This document shows positions 34,839 through 48,517 of a stretch of DNA of 64,000 bases, one piece after another (the stretch's first letter is position 1; every line of letters begins with the position of its first letter). Source of the DNA: Nissolia schottii (taxonomy: Eukaryota; Streptophyta; Magnoliopsida; Fabales; Fabaceae); NCBI GenBank assembly GCA_003254905.1, contig QANU01067007.1, forward strand, positions 1 to 64,000, in the 5' to 3' direction. Under the pieces are notes generated by a model, which saw nothing but the letters and a program-made list of their open reading frames with translations, had not been told where the DNA came from and did no database searches. The translations under genes and the position numbers were made by a program.

Positions 34839-37693
34839 ATGGCAGGGGTGGGGCCATTAACGCAGGATTGGGAGCCAGTGGTGATAAGGAAGAAGGCACC
34901 AAATGCTGCGGCGAAGAAGGATGAGAAAGCTGTCAACGCTGCTCGTCGCTCTGGTGCTGAGATTGAAACCGCCAAGAAGGGTTTGCTTTCATTCATTCAT
35001 TCTTAGAGATATGCTTCTTTTTTTTTGTTTGTCTGTGTTTTCTCTTCTGGATCATGTAGTGTTTTTGGTTTTGATAACAGTTAAAAAAAAAAAAATTGAT
35101 ATCATAAAGTTTTTATATGAAGCCCAAAAATGAGCTTTGCCCAAACACAACTTAGGACACTGGAGATAGAAAGGTTTTTAGAATATTTGGAATAAAAAAG
35201 ATGATCGTGACTAGTGATTGTAGAGATCGTTTATGTTTTATATATTTATTGTTGTATTTAGGTTGTTAAGGGTTTGGTTGATGGATTGTGGAGTGGATCA
35301 TTTGGGATTACTGGAAATTATGTTTTTTTTTTTCCCCTCATATGTTATGTGTATTAACTGTTTTTGAATCTATATGACACTATGGCTAGACTAGCAGTGT
35401 CTATATTTGCAGTTTTATCTCTGTATTCTTTTTCTTTCTCACAAAAATAAAGTAAAATAAAAATTCTTTGGAAGTCAAGTGTCATTTTCATGGTCTAATT
35501 GGTTTATTGTTGTTGCGGAATTGGTTGATAAGGAAAATGAAGTAGAAAAATGCGTGGAGCACTAAACTGCTCATTGATCAGTACTCATAGGTGTCTCAAC
35601 TATTCCAGGGCATGTGTCTTCTTTCTTTATAATATAGAAATATTTCCAACTTGTTAATGCTACGTAGATTTTGATTTTCACTTTTTTAACTGTATGTTTT
35701 TTGTGCTTTCCACAGCAAATGCTGGAACGAATAAAGCTGCCTCTAGCAGCACTTCTTTGAACACAAGGAAGCTTGATGAAGAAACTGAGAATCTGCACCG
35801 TAAGTATACATTTTTTTTCTTCTTCTTCATATGCATCCATTCCTTTTTCTTCATCTTCATCTTCATCTTCATTGTAATATAAATGCTGATCAATTGATGA
35901 AGTAGGAATCTGATGGTTTTCTTTTATCTGCATTTTCAAGTTGTTTCAACAGACGATGTATAGAGCAAATAATCCTAGTCATTTTTCTTACCGACTCATC
36001 ACATTTCTTTGTGATATGACTTTCATGTTAATCATTTGAAGGAGAATACATGGTTTATTATATAAAATGCACTTCAATGTTTCTCTGCTGTCAATTATGC
36101 TTTGTTGAGCACTTCACTTAGACATTATAGAACACTTCGCTTGACATCATTTGGTGACAAATTTTGTGATGATAAATAGTTAATCAAATCCTTGTTTTCG
36201 TTAATGAATGATGAAAGTGAGAGCAAAAGTAGCAAAGAATGTGTGTCTTGTCTCTGTGTTAGTGATAGTGTATGCAAGTTAGAGGATGATGGTCCTGAAA
36301 TTTTGCCTTGTTATCCATTGAGAAATTTGTGACATTTCAAACTAGAGTCAACAACTCGGATCGAATCTAATAATGATTGCTACCCTTTGTTGCTGAATCT
36401 AAAAGCCAGACTTATGTTCATGTTCTTTCTGGTATTCCTGACAATTACCCTGAAATGAATCCAAATCCCTTTTAGGTTAAAGGACTATTTTTTCTACTGT
36501 TTTATTTGCTATCATGAATCTATTTCTGCCCAAGTACCCTAATCTCTTAGGTGTACACATGCAATGATCTTATTATTTGTCATGGAACTGTTGTTGGTTT
36601 TAGAGTTGAAAATGATTCAAAAATTTAGTGCAACTTAACCTGCAGCATAGGACTAAGGAAGCAAGTGGAGAATATATAAATGAAGTAAGGGAGGACAGCA
36701 CTACCAGCGATACAAATATAAAATAGAATGATTCTGATGTGTTTTCCTGATTGTTGCTCTGTTGTAACTAATTTCAATTTAGAAAAGAAAAAATGTTGTT
36801 GGAACAACTAAGATTGTTTATAAAACAACTAGCAATAAGTAGCATCATAAACAAATAAAACGGATCGCTGTCAATTTTTGTCGTGAGTATTTTATTTTTC
36901 CAACATGAAGTCCCGCCTTGTTGTGTGCAGCTGGTATTGAACATTAACTTACAACTTTTTCCTGCCTTTAAGTTCTGCCTGATATGTCATTGGGATGTAC
37001 TCTTTTTATGCTACTATGATTTATTGTTGCAGAGCATAGATGGATTCTGTTTTTGATGGTTTTCTTCTAGAACCAATGATGTGCACATCATGTGCCATTC
37101 ACTCTGCTGTTAAGTTCTGTTTGTAATTGCATATCTACTTTAACTAAGAAACCATTTTTAGAGCATCTAAGGTGCCAAATAGGGTGGATGAGTTGTAGAA
37201 ATTCAATTTGTTTCCTTGTTCCATGTCCCCCTTTTTTCAGCGAATGTTCCATATAGTTTGGTACCATTTTACATGGGTATCTAAACATCTGGAATTCTTG
37301 TTAATGGGATTTCTGACTGTATTTACAGATGAGCGGGTACCATCTGAGTTGAAGAAAGCCATCATGCAGGCCCGGCTGGAAAAAAAGCTTACTCAGGCTC
37401 AGCTAGCTCAGGTCTCTCTTGCTCTCACTCTCTCATTTGTGGCAGTTTTATCTTTTTTCTGGACTAGACTAATCTTGCTCGAGCTGGGTTGGTGGGGGAT
37501 AAAGTATAGTTCTCCCAGTTTTAATTTTTTTGGTTGTAAACTAAGATATTTCTGACCTTTTTCTTTTGTGCAGATGATCAATGAGAAGCCGCAGATTATA
37601 CAAGAGTATGAATCCGGAAAAGCCATTCCAAATCAACAAATCATTGGAAAACTGGAGCGAGCTCTCGGTGCAAAACTGCGTGGAAAGAAGTGA
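34839..37693 (+). CDS. MBF1: Multiprotein bridging factor 1 (transcriptional coactivator)
   Basis: Four exons (34839-34980, 35716-35799, 37329-37411, 37574-37693) give 142 residues, the length of Arabidopsis MBF1a/b. MBF1 bridges bZIP-type activators to TBP and is linked to stress tolerance in plants. The N-terminal MBF1 domain begins [19 protein letters not shown] and runs through [20 protein letters not shown]. The C-terminal helix-turn-helix of Cro/C1 type (about 87-140) includes [41 protein letters not shown] and [13 protein letters not shown]. All junctions keep frame (phases 1, 1, 0). The sequence looks like the MBF1a/b group rather than the heat-inducible MBF1c. A GAA repeat lies just before the ATG in the leader (34808-34833). 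Confidence 0.96.
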
Positions 37694-40600
37694 AACATGG
37701 TTATGGAGAATGACTCTATCAACATCAATGTTTATTGTCTTGTTTTGCAACCGGTTGTGTGCATTTAACCTTTGTAAGGAACTCATCAGCACTTTTTATG
37801 GTCAATGGTTTTGTGTATTGTGAGTCATAATGGGACTGTGACATTCTATGTGCCAAGGCCAAAACTGAAATGTTGCTTAGCCATGCCTTCTTTTTCTTTT
37901 ATTATAATGAAACAATATAAATCAAGATAATGCACTCCTTTTCAATTTAGAAGGTAAAATGTGATTTCTCACCATTAGTTAAATATTTGACTTATATATG
38001 ACATATGTAACAAAGAAATTAATAGTAAGAGGTTACCTTTTATATTCAATTGGAAGATACAATTGAGAGGGTCCATAACCATATATCAAACAAAAACCGT
38101 TGGCAACTATGCCAATGCCATTATACTCCAACCAGTAGGAAAATATTACATGACTGATGGGTTGGGTGAAAGTTGTTTAAAGTTGGTCTGAAAAAGGAAG
38201 GTATTGTTTTCATTTGGTATGTTTATTAATAGAGAGATTAATATGTCTTACATTTGAATTGAGTAGGGACTTATTTGTCTGATTCAATTTTTAAAGGGAT
38301 TAATTTGTCTAACACAATTTAAGATGGTCTAATGTTTAACAAAAGAAAACATGGGCCAAAGAATCAACACTTTGTTTTCCAATTTCCAACTTTGTTATCA
38401 GGGTTTCGTCTTGCAGCCGCCTAAGTTGTCTAAACTTGGTCTGAAGAAGGAAGGTCTTCTTTATTGGACTGTCAAGTTGCTTAGCCCGAGGCTACTGGAC
38501 TTGTCTGTTTGACCCACAGCTTAATACCGGTTTGGTTGGGTTAGTCTGTTTGGTCAACAATTTCAAAAGTTGAAATTAGATGTTGACCCAAGAAGTGTTA
38601 AAAATTAATGAAATTGATGGATTAAATGTTAAGTTTTTTAGATGATTGGAGTGCATGATCCTTAATGGACTCAGAGGGAGATGTAAGGAAGGAAGAGACT
38701 TAAACCATGCCACTCTCTTGTTAGGATGTGAGATGAGTTTAATGAGGGAGTGGAACAAAAATGAAGTATTGTCCCAAAATGGAGGGACAAAAACTTGGGA
38801 GTTTGAGTGGTCAAAGAGGGACTTATTTGTCCATCCCACACCCTCCATTAAAATTATATCTAAACACACTTTTGATGAAATAAGTCCTTCCCTTCTTTGC
38901 TACTCTCTCCTTAGCCACTCTCCCAAAACATAGCCTAAAATTGATGTTTCAAAAATACGAAAATGCATTGTTATTTGGATTGACTTATTTTAGATTCTAA
39001 ACATGCTCTAAGCTATTAGTTCAAGATTGGATTTGATTGGTTCAACTTATTTTAAAAGAGAAATAAATCATTTCAATTGCATGTGACAAATTGAAATATA
39101 AATCACGATCATGACCACAGTCTGATCTTATGAGTTCGTGGTAATAATGCTTAAAGCATTAAGTTAATTTTCTAGTTTCACCTTGTTTGTTTCATAGTTT
39201 AGTGTGTTCAATATAAAAAAGGCGTTTAAGTAAACATTAAAAACATTATTGTAATAATTAAAATATAATTGAAACATGTTGATGTTTCATTATAATTTAA
39301 TAAAATTCACTCGTTGTTGTGATTATAAAAATAGTTTAGTTGCTATGGATAACCTTAGTAAGTTTCATACCAGCATATAATCATAAGTTATTGTATGTGA
39401 GATTTTTAAAGAAATGAGATCAATCTAAACCAATTTAATTGATATGATAATATATCTCTAGATGACAGAAACTTAAAGACAGAATTCTTAACAATCAAAT
39501 TTTTACAAAATTTTACTATAATAATGTACAATATACATAATTATTTGAAATGACGAATTTATGTGACATCCAATCCCATACGGTACAATTATCATTGCAA
39601 TCAAATCAGCTAATATGCGTGGCACTAAGAAATTGAATCCCGCGGAACATCAACTTGTAGATGCCATTCCAATCCATTCCTCTCCTTTATGAGATATATT
39701 TTGCTAAGTGCTTCAATTTGTAGATGCATTTTGGAAATTGGAACCTTTTTTTAATTTTAATTTTGGGTCTTGGAATTTAAATGGTGGTGGACCTCTACAC
39801 CTTTCAATCCCTTTTCCCGCAAGCAATGGAAACGGCCCCAGTAGAAAAATAAGGCTACCATAAAAGAAGAAAAATAAACGGGGCATTGTACTATTCTCAT
39901 ACCATCATTTACATCATAATGATGATAACTAACCCACCACCCCTTATCCATTGGCAAGCATCTGATGCAGCTCCAGCTTCATTGTCACGGACCAACCATA
40001 TAACTAATCAAATACAATTCAAACTCTCTTATTGGTCCAGAGGGGACCATAAAATTAAATAATTTGTGCCACAGAAACAAATTTCAACAAGTGCTTAATG
40101 ATGATCAATACAAGCATGTGTTGTATATGTAATATGTGCCATAGTTATCTTCCACCCAAACTAAAAAGATTGATACCATCCATACCACCTCGTCTTTATC
40201 CTAGTTCAATTGGCATTCTATCAATAACCACATCCTCAATGAAGCCCCTTCTCCCAAAAGGGCATTCAACGTTTCCTCTATCCGTGGCAATTTTCCTATA
40301 TGCTTCACCATCTTCCATTAATGTTAAAATTCATATACACAATCCTCAAACCCTCCCAAGTTAATCACTGCCTGTCAGGAACCACATCAATATTCACTAA
40401 AATACTTGTCTAAATGCAAGCATGGTCAAAGACAAGACATCGTGGTATCCTTTGATCGATGTGACTGACCCCACATAATTGGACAACAACTTAGTTGTTG
40501 CTATTGTATCCGTCTGCTACCCCGCACAAAATTTAAGGATATTGCAGGACATCCTATCTTGCATAATGATAGAAATTACAAGGGCTACCTGAATTATGGA

Positions 40601-40845
40601 ACCCTGGCTAAAAACAACCGTGTCATGGTATGCTTACATAACGTGAATTAAAAATGGTCATCTGCAGTAAGGGACCAATACGTTTCATTATGGAGGATGT
40701 CAATCTTATATTATAATATAACCACATTTACAACAAGTTTCCAACAATCAAATTAGACTCAGCCAAGTGAAAGAAGAAAAAATATAACAAAAAATAACTA
40801 TTCACGTAAAACATCCACAGAATAAATATCATGACAAACTATATA
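37694..40845. other. Intergenic DNA between MBF1 and the tubby-like gene
   Basis: The first few hundred bases are MBF1 3' flank. A diverged direct repeat, TTGGTCTGAAAAAGGAAGGT (about 38184) and TTGGTCTGAAGAAGGAAGGT (about 38437), is present. At 40098-40364 the minus strand reads like decayed coding sequence (DGEAYRKIATDRGNVE, then a stop), but no family was recognised. Confidence 0.45.
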
Positions 40846-43800
40846 TTACTCACATGCAAGTTTAGTGCCAAAGCTAGTTAAGCAAATGGCAAATGCCTGA
40901 AAGGCAGATAATGGCTGCCTATAATCCATGGTAAAGGTATCATCCCCTACTTTGCCAAACTGGAGGAGAACTGTTTCCTCATCTCCTTTCCCTCCTGGTT
41001 GGCTTTGGTCCACAGTGGCAACCAGCTGGAAGTTCTTCACTGACGCTACCGTCACGCGTCCATGAAAATTCAAACACCAGCACTGCAAGTTCTCGTGCCA
41101 TCTTGGTGCCTTGTTCTTCAAGATTGTGTAGCCAGAAGCAGCAAGTTCTTTACTGTGCATCTTATTATGACCATCCAAAGATGTGCTATCTGAAATTTCT
41201 GCCGATGACGAGGCAGGACACTTCAGTGAGCATACCATCCTCCTTGGCCCTCTTGATTTCAGAAGGTTGAACTTGTAGGAGACCTGCCCCACCTCAAAGT
41301 TACCAGCAGGAACTTGAGGGCTTATCTGCTTGCTGGCGAAGCGGCGGCTAGCCCGGCCGCTTGATGGTTTTGCTCCATTATGGGGTGGTTGGCTATCATA
41401 AATTGAGAAATTGGTGCCAAGAAAATCTGAGCTGTGAAGAGATTTCAGCCCAAAAAAATGGGGTCAACACAACCAGCCAAAGATTGACCAATCATTCCAC
41501 ACATAGATGTTCATCTATTTAAATGAGACTCAACTCCAAACCATGAACAGATTTCAGTATATATGTTCACACCAGCAGCATAAAATTGACCAATATTGAG
41601 ATCAATTGCTTTATGTTGTTGAGATTCAATCATTTTCATTAAGCTTTGGATGTAAATAGAGAACACATTGTCATAACTCACTGTAGTTCAATGTAACAAA
41701 CACACAAACAGCTAATACAAGTTATCTAAAATAATTTCAATTTTTTAAACAAACCACTTTAATCTTAACATCACCACCAAAACTAGCCTGTTTGCATTCC
41801 TGCTTCCACTATGAATTAATGACTTTAAACACAAGCAAATTGGACATTTTCCGCTTCTACCACATGCAAAGGTGTGCTTTAGAGTGGAGGCCTTCATTTA
41901 TTTCCTTTTAAAGTTTTAATGTCTCCTTTTTAGATTGCAATTCAGATAGGTCACTGAGATGTTCAACCATTTAAATCAAAAACAAATGAATCAAAGTTGT
42001 TATGATTACTGTTTTCATTCTTCTAGGTACAGTTTTGTGATTGGGCTTTGTGAACATAGTTTTTATCCACCTCATCCCTTAACAAAGTCCATCTCATCTT
42101 TTCATATTCAAAATTTCCCAAATATCCCTCTAACTAACTCCCTTTAATCTGATCACAAAATTTAAATTCAGGTCACACACTCCTATAAATAGAACCTTCA
42201 CCCCAATCAAAAGATCAACGATAACACAGCCATACTCGTGCACTACTAACAGAGAGGTACTTTAGCCCTTGTTCCTTTCTTTATTGCATGCTAGCTTCTC
42301 TTCTTGTGTCACATGCCACAGTAACACAGTGGCTCCCTTGCAACCTTAACCATCCACACACAAAAAACCATCCCAGACCACCATCACAACGCCCTCAGCC
42401 ACCTAAGCCACCAAAAAAACCACTATCAAAGACTCCCTAGCCTTCATTGTAGCCACACACATCACAGCCACCATCTCCATCATATACCACCACCATTGCC
42501 ACAAAACACCACCATCAACCACCCCTTCCCACAATAACCTGCAACCACCACCAGCCATCACCAGACTTCCCTGTCTCCTAGATCCAAACCACCACCTTCA
42601 CCACCAAAGCCACCATCAACCAAACCTGCCACCACCAGCCACCACCAGACTTCCCTGTCTCTGTTTTTGTTTGTTTGTTTGTTGTTTAGGGTTTAGGGTT
42701 TGGCAGTCCCTGTCTCCTTTTTTAATTTTAATTTTTCTGTTCTATTTTTCTTATTTCAGCCTTTTGTTGGAAATATTTTTTTGGTAACAAACTTGGGCCT
42801 AGTCAGTTTTTGGTGTTCAATAAGTTTTTCTACAAACAATTTTTTTGCTGTGTTTTCCTTCAAATCTTATAAAAGAACATTTTCATTAATAAAAAAAATA
42901 CCAACACACAATTATTTTTTAGAAAGAATGCGCCTTCCTTGTGCATAATCAGACTCGTGAGTTCAATCTCATTTTCAAAGACTAATTTTCTTCAAAATAA
43001 AGGATTTTCCAAAAAAATTTCCATAATTAAAAATTGGTGACTCCATTGATTTTCAATAATTTTTGTTACCCAAATCGTCTCAGTGGCTTTAACAAAGTTC
43101 TAATTCTCAGCAAGGCAACAAGAAACAGAGAAAAGAGCTGTGAGCTAAAGCATTTTGAAAACACGAACACTCTCTAATAAAGCTAGAGAATGGTCGTATT
43201 GTAAGAATACTACAGCTCACCACTAACATAAGAAAACAAAGAAGAAAAAAACACAAAAATCTTTTCTATTTCATTTCTAAAAGGGTAATTTACTTTCTGT
43301 GGTATGAAAGCTTTACCTTAGCTTTCCAACATAAGCATTGCTTCCTTGGGATAAGTCTTCAGCATCAAGTGATATTATATACTCTGTATGGGTGCCACAC
43401 CTATATCTCCTAGCCGCTAACAAAAACTTTCCTTTGTCTGTAAATGCTGTCAAGGAGAGGGGTGGGGGAGTATGGAGGAAAAAGAAAGTCAGGCATAAAT
43501 TTCCAGCACATAAAGATGCAAAAGAGAAATCCATCACAAATTCTGCACTATCAGCAAGAGGAAACTTCATGAAATATTGAGAAAGACAAGCCTCGGACAA
43601 TCATCTTTGAAAAGCTAATCATTGCTACCATCAACTACTCCACAAGTTTCACTGATTTATAACAATGCCTCATAATATTCTGATTTTACTAATGTTTTAG
43701 AAGTTTCACCACCCTTTCAACCAGTTGAAGATTCAAAATTTCACCTCCACTCCACCAAATATGTTTTCAGAGTAAATAATCTTGCTAACGATTATCAGTT

Positions 43801-46362
43801 TGGAACTCTAAAGCTCTATTTGAAATCTCATTTGACATTACACAGACTGCACCTACAGAGGGATATATGTACACATTTAAAACAATAGGTAAAGGGACAG
43901 GGCTAATACACAACATAAAGCTAATCAATTGCTAGCCCATATCACGACCAAATGTATTGTAGAGACCTCACCATTGGTCTACTTAAGCAATTTCACACAT
44001 AAATAAAACAGAATTAATTTCGAGACCACTAAATTACTACCAAACGAGTTATTCACGAGATTAACATAATAAGAATTGTTTAAATTCTTTCTCACAAGCT
44101 AAACCAACACAATCTACACAACCTCTAAGAAATTTTAAGATGCCTCAAGACTATGTTAGAATTAAGCAAATAGTGACGGCATGCTTTATTGCAAAATAAT
44201 CTAATATAATTCCCAACCAATCAGAATCTGCATTAAAGCTGCTTTTAATAACTTCTACAGTTCTACTAAAGGCCTATTGTGAGGGTACCTTACCCTCCTT
44301 TGAAATACCCCTATTATATGTAAATATAATGTGTTCTTTTAATATATTAGAATTAGAAAGAAAATATACATAAATATTTACCGCATTAAACATCCACAAG
44401 CACACCACACACGTCATAGATCCTTTCACTTCTAGCAGTCTATCACTGAAAACAACTGTTTATTGTTTGTAAAGATGACATGTTATTGGAAGACTTAACA
44501 CCATTCTGTTTCTATTTTCTTATTCTGGAAAATCAAACCACAAAGAAAGAATAAATTGAGCAAGGAAGTTTCTTTAAGTTGACTCAAGCAAGTCACTGCA
44601 AACTGGGTCTGGACAATGGAACGGGTAGAAGGTAGAGCCATGTAGTTTGACAAATACTTTTCATTTAGCTCTACCTATAAATAAATAGAAATAAGTCACT
44701 TTACATATTTGCAAACCACAAAGACCTTCAGACTTTTGAAGGCTTCAATGCACAAAGAGAGAAAAGGAAAGCATATAAAGTCAAAGTCAAAGTCGAAGTC
44801 AAACAAGGAAGGCTTGAATCATATGCTTGAAAAACGAGATCCCGCTAGTTCTATTGTATACACATAAATCATAGGACTTTATATTGTCAACAAACTACCT
44901 CATAGGAAGAGTAAAGATAATCATTCAACTCCGTTCACAATTCATTTTCATCCATCTCTAACAGCAGGCCAAAAAATGCATTTTACCAATGCAATACTTA
45001 CTTGGTGTAAGGGCAAGATATAGATAGAATGTTGAGGTCTTCTTGTTCCTCTTTATAAGACATTGGTGGGGAAGGTCGCGTGGACCTGGCTGCAAGTCAT
45101 TGAAACATAGCAACACTGTCAATTCAAAGCTACCGGAATTCAATATTAACAGGAAAAAAAATACTCATCAAAACTATGACGAAATCGTAACAAGAAAGAA
45201 AGCATTCTTCACAATAAATAATCATCCTTTATTGAGGAAAGCATGGCAGAGAGAGATCAAATCACACACTTCAGCTAGATTTAGGCAAATGTAGAGCTAC
45301 TATACATCATGCAAACAACTGATCTTTATCTGCTTAAAGTTAGATGAAACTATATCCGCCCAAGTGTGCACCGGGAGCATGACGACTATTTGAATATGAA
45401 ATTTTCCCTCACAAAGTCAACCAAAATGGATCACCGCTCCCAACCCTAGCATCTTTTCCACTCCACATAGCTATTGCTGCGGCAAACAACCAATACCCAG
45501 AAACCTTAATTACCAGATTCACACTTTAACACGCTGTTGTATTAAACTACTGCAGTTTCCCAACCAGTAAAGCAAGGATCCCAAAATCACTGATGATATT
45601 CACCACAAAATGTAATCCACCATTCACAAAAAACTGAATTCACTATCCAAACGAATTGAACCCTTCATCACGTGTTTGGATTAAGCTAATTTTATGTTAA
45701 AAATGCTCATAATCAAAACCTCACTTACACAGCATTTTTATTTATATATTAAGAAAAAAATCCCCTAAAATTAAACAAATCTGAACACGCCATCAACCAT
45801 GTCATAAATAATCAAAATCCCAATTTTTTTCAAAAAAAAAAAAAAACACTCAATTTTCTTTAAACAAATCCCAATTTTATTTTTAAATTTATAAACTAAA
45901 CTACAAAGTACTCAACTTTCTATTTCCTGGGGCATATACATCATCCAGTTCACACGCATCAAATCAATTTTTTTTTTAAAAAGTAAAAAAATAAATCAAA
46001 TTAAATTATTTATCAGAAGGGGGGGATCAATTTGGAATCGGCACCTTCTTAAGACACGACGGGAAGGTGATTTTGCCGTTGTGAGAAGGCGACCTCACGA
46101 TCTCGTGCGTGGTGTCCCTCCACCGCTTGCAGACGCACGCGCACGACACCACGTTCTGGCGGTTGGGCCACTGCTCCTCCTCCTCATCCACCCGCCGTAT
46201 GATCTCCCCCAGAAGCTCCGGCAGCATCGCCGACCACGCATTTCCGACACCCTCCGCCTCCTCTCTGTGATCCGCCACCGCGCTCCCTCTCCGGTCGCCG
46301 CCGCCGAACTCCTTGAACGACCTTGAGAATTTGCGGGAGCGAAATACCTTCCTGAGAGACAT
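40846..46362 (-). CDS. Tubby-like F-box protein (TLP)
   Basis: Four exons on the minus strand (46362-46045, 45089-45002, 43446-43317, 41431-40846) give 373 residues. An F-box (about 46-92: [30 protein letters not shown]) is followed by a tubby domain. Its landmarks are [74 protein letters not shown] and [14 protein letters not shown]; it ends [15 protein letters not shown]. Plant TLPs are thought to tether to plasma-membrane phosphoinositides through the tubby domain and to bind SKP1 through the F-box, acting in ABA and stress responses. The protein is shorter than many TLPs (about 400-450) because the linker before KNKAPRWHE is brief. All junctions keep frame. The first exon is notably GC-rich. 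The paralogue number cannot be assigned. Confidence 0.92.
41432..43316. other. Third intron of the tubby-like gene with an embedded TATA box and CCA-rich tract
   Basis: A consensus TATAAATA lies at 42184-42191 on the plus strand (antisense to the host gene), followed by a CCA-rich stretch (42340-42660). That stretch holds a direct repeat of CACCAGACTTCCCTGTCT (about 42561 and 42644). A short telomere-like TTTAGGGTTTAGGG occurs near 42685. No open frame is convincing. Confidence 0.45.
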
Positions 46363-46760
46363 GGCTCACAGAAAAGTCGAATCGATCAATTTCGCCTTTT
46401 TTTTCAGCGAATTAGGGTTCAGAATAACAAACTTCTCATGAGAGAGAGAGAGAGAGAGTTTTACAGAGAGAAAGTTAAAACAAACGAGTGAAGAAGAAGA
46501 AGAAGAAGAAGAAGAAGAGAGAGAGAGAAATGGGAGATGGAAAAGGGGGGATTGATAAAGTGACGGGTGGGTGAGGGTGATTGAAAGGGAGAGGGGTGAG
46601 TGACAGGCACGTGAGGTTAGCCAGCGGTTTTGTTGTCTTAGTTTTTTATTTTATTTTAAAGGTTGGGTTCTCTGTGTTGTTGAAATGTTTGTATTGTGGC
46701 TGTGATTTGACTTTGTCCACCCTGTGATTTTACCTTACCCGTAACATTTTATTACATCCA
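46363..46760. promoter_or_regulatory. Leader and promoter region of the tubby-like gene
   Basis: Upstream of the minus-strand ATG are an AG run (46440-46459) and a GAA run (46490-46516), that is, CT/TTC repeats on the sense strand, which are common in plant 5' leaders. No firm TATA box was assigned. Confidence 0.4.
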
Positions 46761-46764
46761 CTCT

Positions 46765-47290
46765 GTCCCTTTTTTCCCCCCCTTTCCATATTTGTTTTTG
46801 CCATTTCATAAGTTGTCATATATGGCTGTATTTACAGGGAAAATCACTCGTTGCAAATTGTGGAAGAAAATAAAATCATTCCTGCTCTTTGTCTTAAGAT
46901 ATATGATCGTTTCCTTTTTTATTTATTTTTTGACTAACTAATTCCTATGTAATAATAATAGTATTTACGTTATCCATGAACCAAATTTAAAAAATTAATA
47001 ATAAAATTATTACCTTAACCTTAATCTTTATTTACTTCCCCCGTCTTTTCTTTTTCCCTTTTTGTTTTTGACGCTTGATGAGTTGTCATATAACTGTAAT
47101 ATAAAATCATTGGGAAAATCACTTATTGCAAATTATGGAAGAAAATAAAAGCATTCATGATCTTTTTCTTAATATATATATATATATGAGTTTCCTTTTT
47201 TATTTATTTTTTAATTTAATTAATTAATTTTTATGTAATAATTGTGTAAAATTTTACATTATTCATGAACCTAATTTAACAAGATAAAAT
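46765..47290. repeat. Direct repeats A and B of a three-copy family
   Basis: About 230 bases at 46765-46995 recur at 47040-47290, sharing AGTTGTCATAT, GGGAAAATCACT, GGAAGAAAATAAAA, TTTCCTTTTTTATTTATTTT and ATCCATGAACC/ATTCATGAACC. A third partial copy lies at 48585-48735. Confidence 0.65.
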
Positions 47291-47479
47291 TTTTACGTTA
47301 TCCTAGGGGTTGTAGTCGACGTAATTATTTTTATTCTTGAGAATACTATTAGGAATGTTATTCCTACGAAATTTCTTTTTAAGAATATTGTTTGAAGGCG
47401 TTTGGTGGTCAATTGAACTATTAGTAACATTCTTTAGAATATCATATATTTTTTCAAAAAATACTCATGACAAAATGAC

Positions 47480-48240
47480 GCATGTCAAAGGTAGTTCAAC
47501 ATCGACCGACGGTGATTTGGTATTGAATAGTAGCAGTTCAAGCATCAGTTGTAGCAGTTCTGAGGTCAATCGCAACAGTTCTAGTGTCGGTCACAATTGT
47601 CCTGCATCGTTTGCGATTGTCTTGTGTTGACTGATGGTATTCCAATGTTCGACGTCAGCCAGTAGTGGTTTGACGTCAGCTAACAGTGGTCTGGCATTGG
47701 TATTTCTTATAGTGGACCATCGTCGGCCGATGGGGGTCCGGTATCAGCTGGCAATGGTCTGACGTTGCTCAACGGTGGTCTAACGTCGATCAACTTTGGT
47801 CTAGCATCACTAGAAGTGGTCCAACATCTATCGATGGTGTTTTAAAGATGATTTAACATTTTTGGTGGTGGTTTAACGTCAATCGATAGTGGTCTAATAA
47901 TGATTTGGTGTTGCTAGCAATGGTCCGACGTTGGCGTTGGCCAGTGGTTTCTGATGTTAGCATTGGCCAACGATGGTTCAACGTCAGCCAGTGGTGGTCT
48001 AGCATTGATTGGTCATTGGTGGTGCGACATCGGTTGGTGGTGGTTTGACATCGACAGACAAACCGACGGTGATCGGGCACCAACTAAAGGCGATCGGTCA
48101 GTGGTTAGATGCCGACTAATGGTGGCCAGACACCAACCAATGGTTAGATGCCGACCGACGGTGTTTAGACACCAGCTGACAATGCTCAAACGTCGACCAA
48201 TAGTGGTCAGCGGTGGTCAACTGTCTGTGGTTAGAGGTGA
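47480..48240. repeat. Degenerate GTGGTC/GACGTC minisatellite-like tract
   Basis: The tract repeats variants of GACGTCAGCCAGTGGTGGTCT with a loose period of roughly 22-30 bases, drifting to GATGCCGACCGACGGTG in its last third. Composition is GC-richer than the flanks. Open frames on both strands are by-products. Confidence 0.55.
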
Positions 48241-48244
48241 TCCT

Positions 48245-48517
48245 TGTTAGCAATATAGGCTTGTAATCTATATCATTTATTCCTAACTATAGTTAGCTTA
48301 GTTACCTAACCTGAGTTAGTTTTGTTGTTTAACAATTAGGTAGTTATTTGATAGTTGTAATAGTTAGTGTAGGATTAGAGAGATAAGTGCAGGTGAAGCT
48401 TGTAAGCAACTTGATGTACATACATACTTCTTAGATCAATGAATGAAATTAACTATGCATATTAAGACATTTTCATCTTTCTAAGCTTTTCCTTGCTGTG
48501 TGAATGGAACTTTCACA
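48245..48517 (+). mobile_element. Probable solo LTR, Ty1-copia-like
   Basis: The segment starts TGTTAGCAATATAGG and ends CTTTCACA. It has the look of a short copia LTR, with TGTAATAGTTAG-type text and CTTAGATCAATGAATGAAAT near its 3' end. Flanking pentanucleotides ATCCT (48240-48244) and ATCTT (48518-48522) match at four of five positions, a plausible target duplication. Length is 273 bases. Confidence 0.45.

Noticed and set aside
40098..40380. Coding-like text on the minus strand
   Set aside because: Broken by stops and matches no family recognised; left as unassigned.
46081..46326. Frame antisense to the tubby-like first exon
   Set aside because: Shadow of the F-box exon.
47853..48250. 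Frames with repeated Arg/Thr or Asp/Arg words
   Set aside because: By-products of the degenerate minisatellite.
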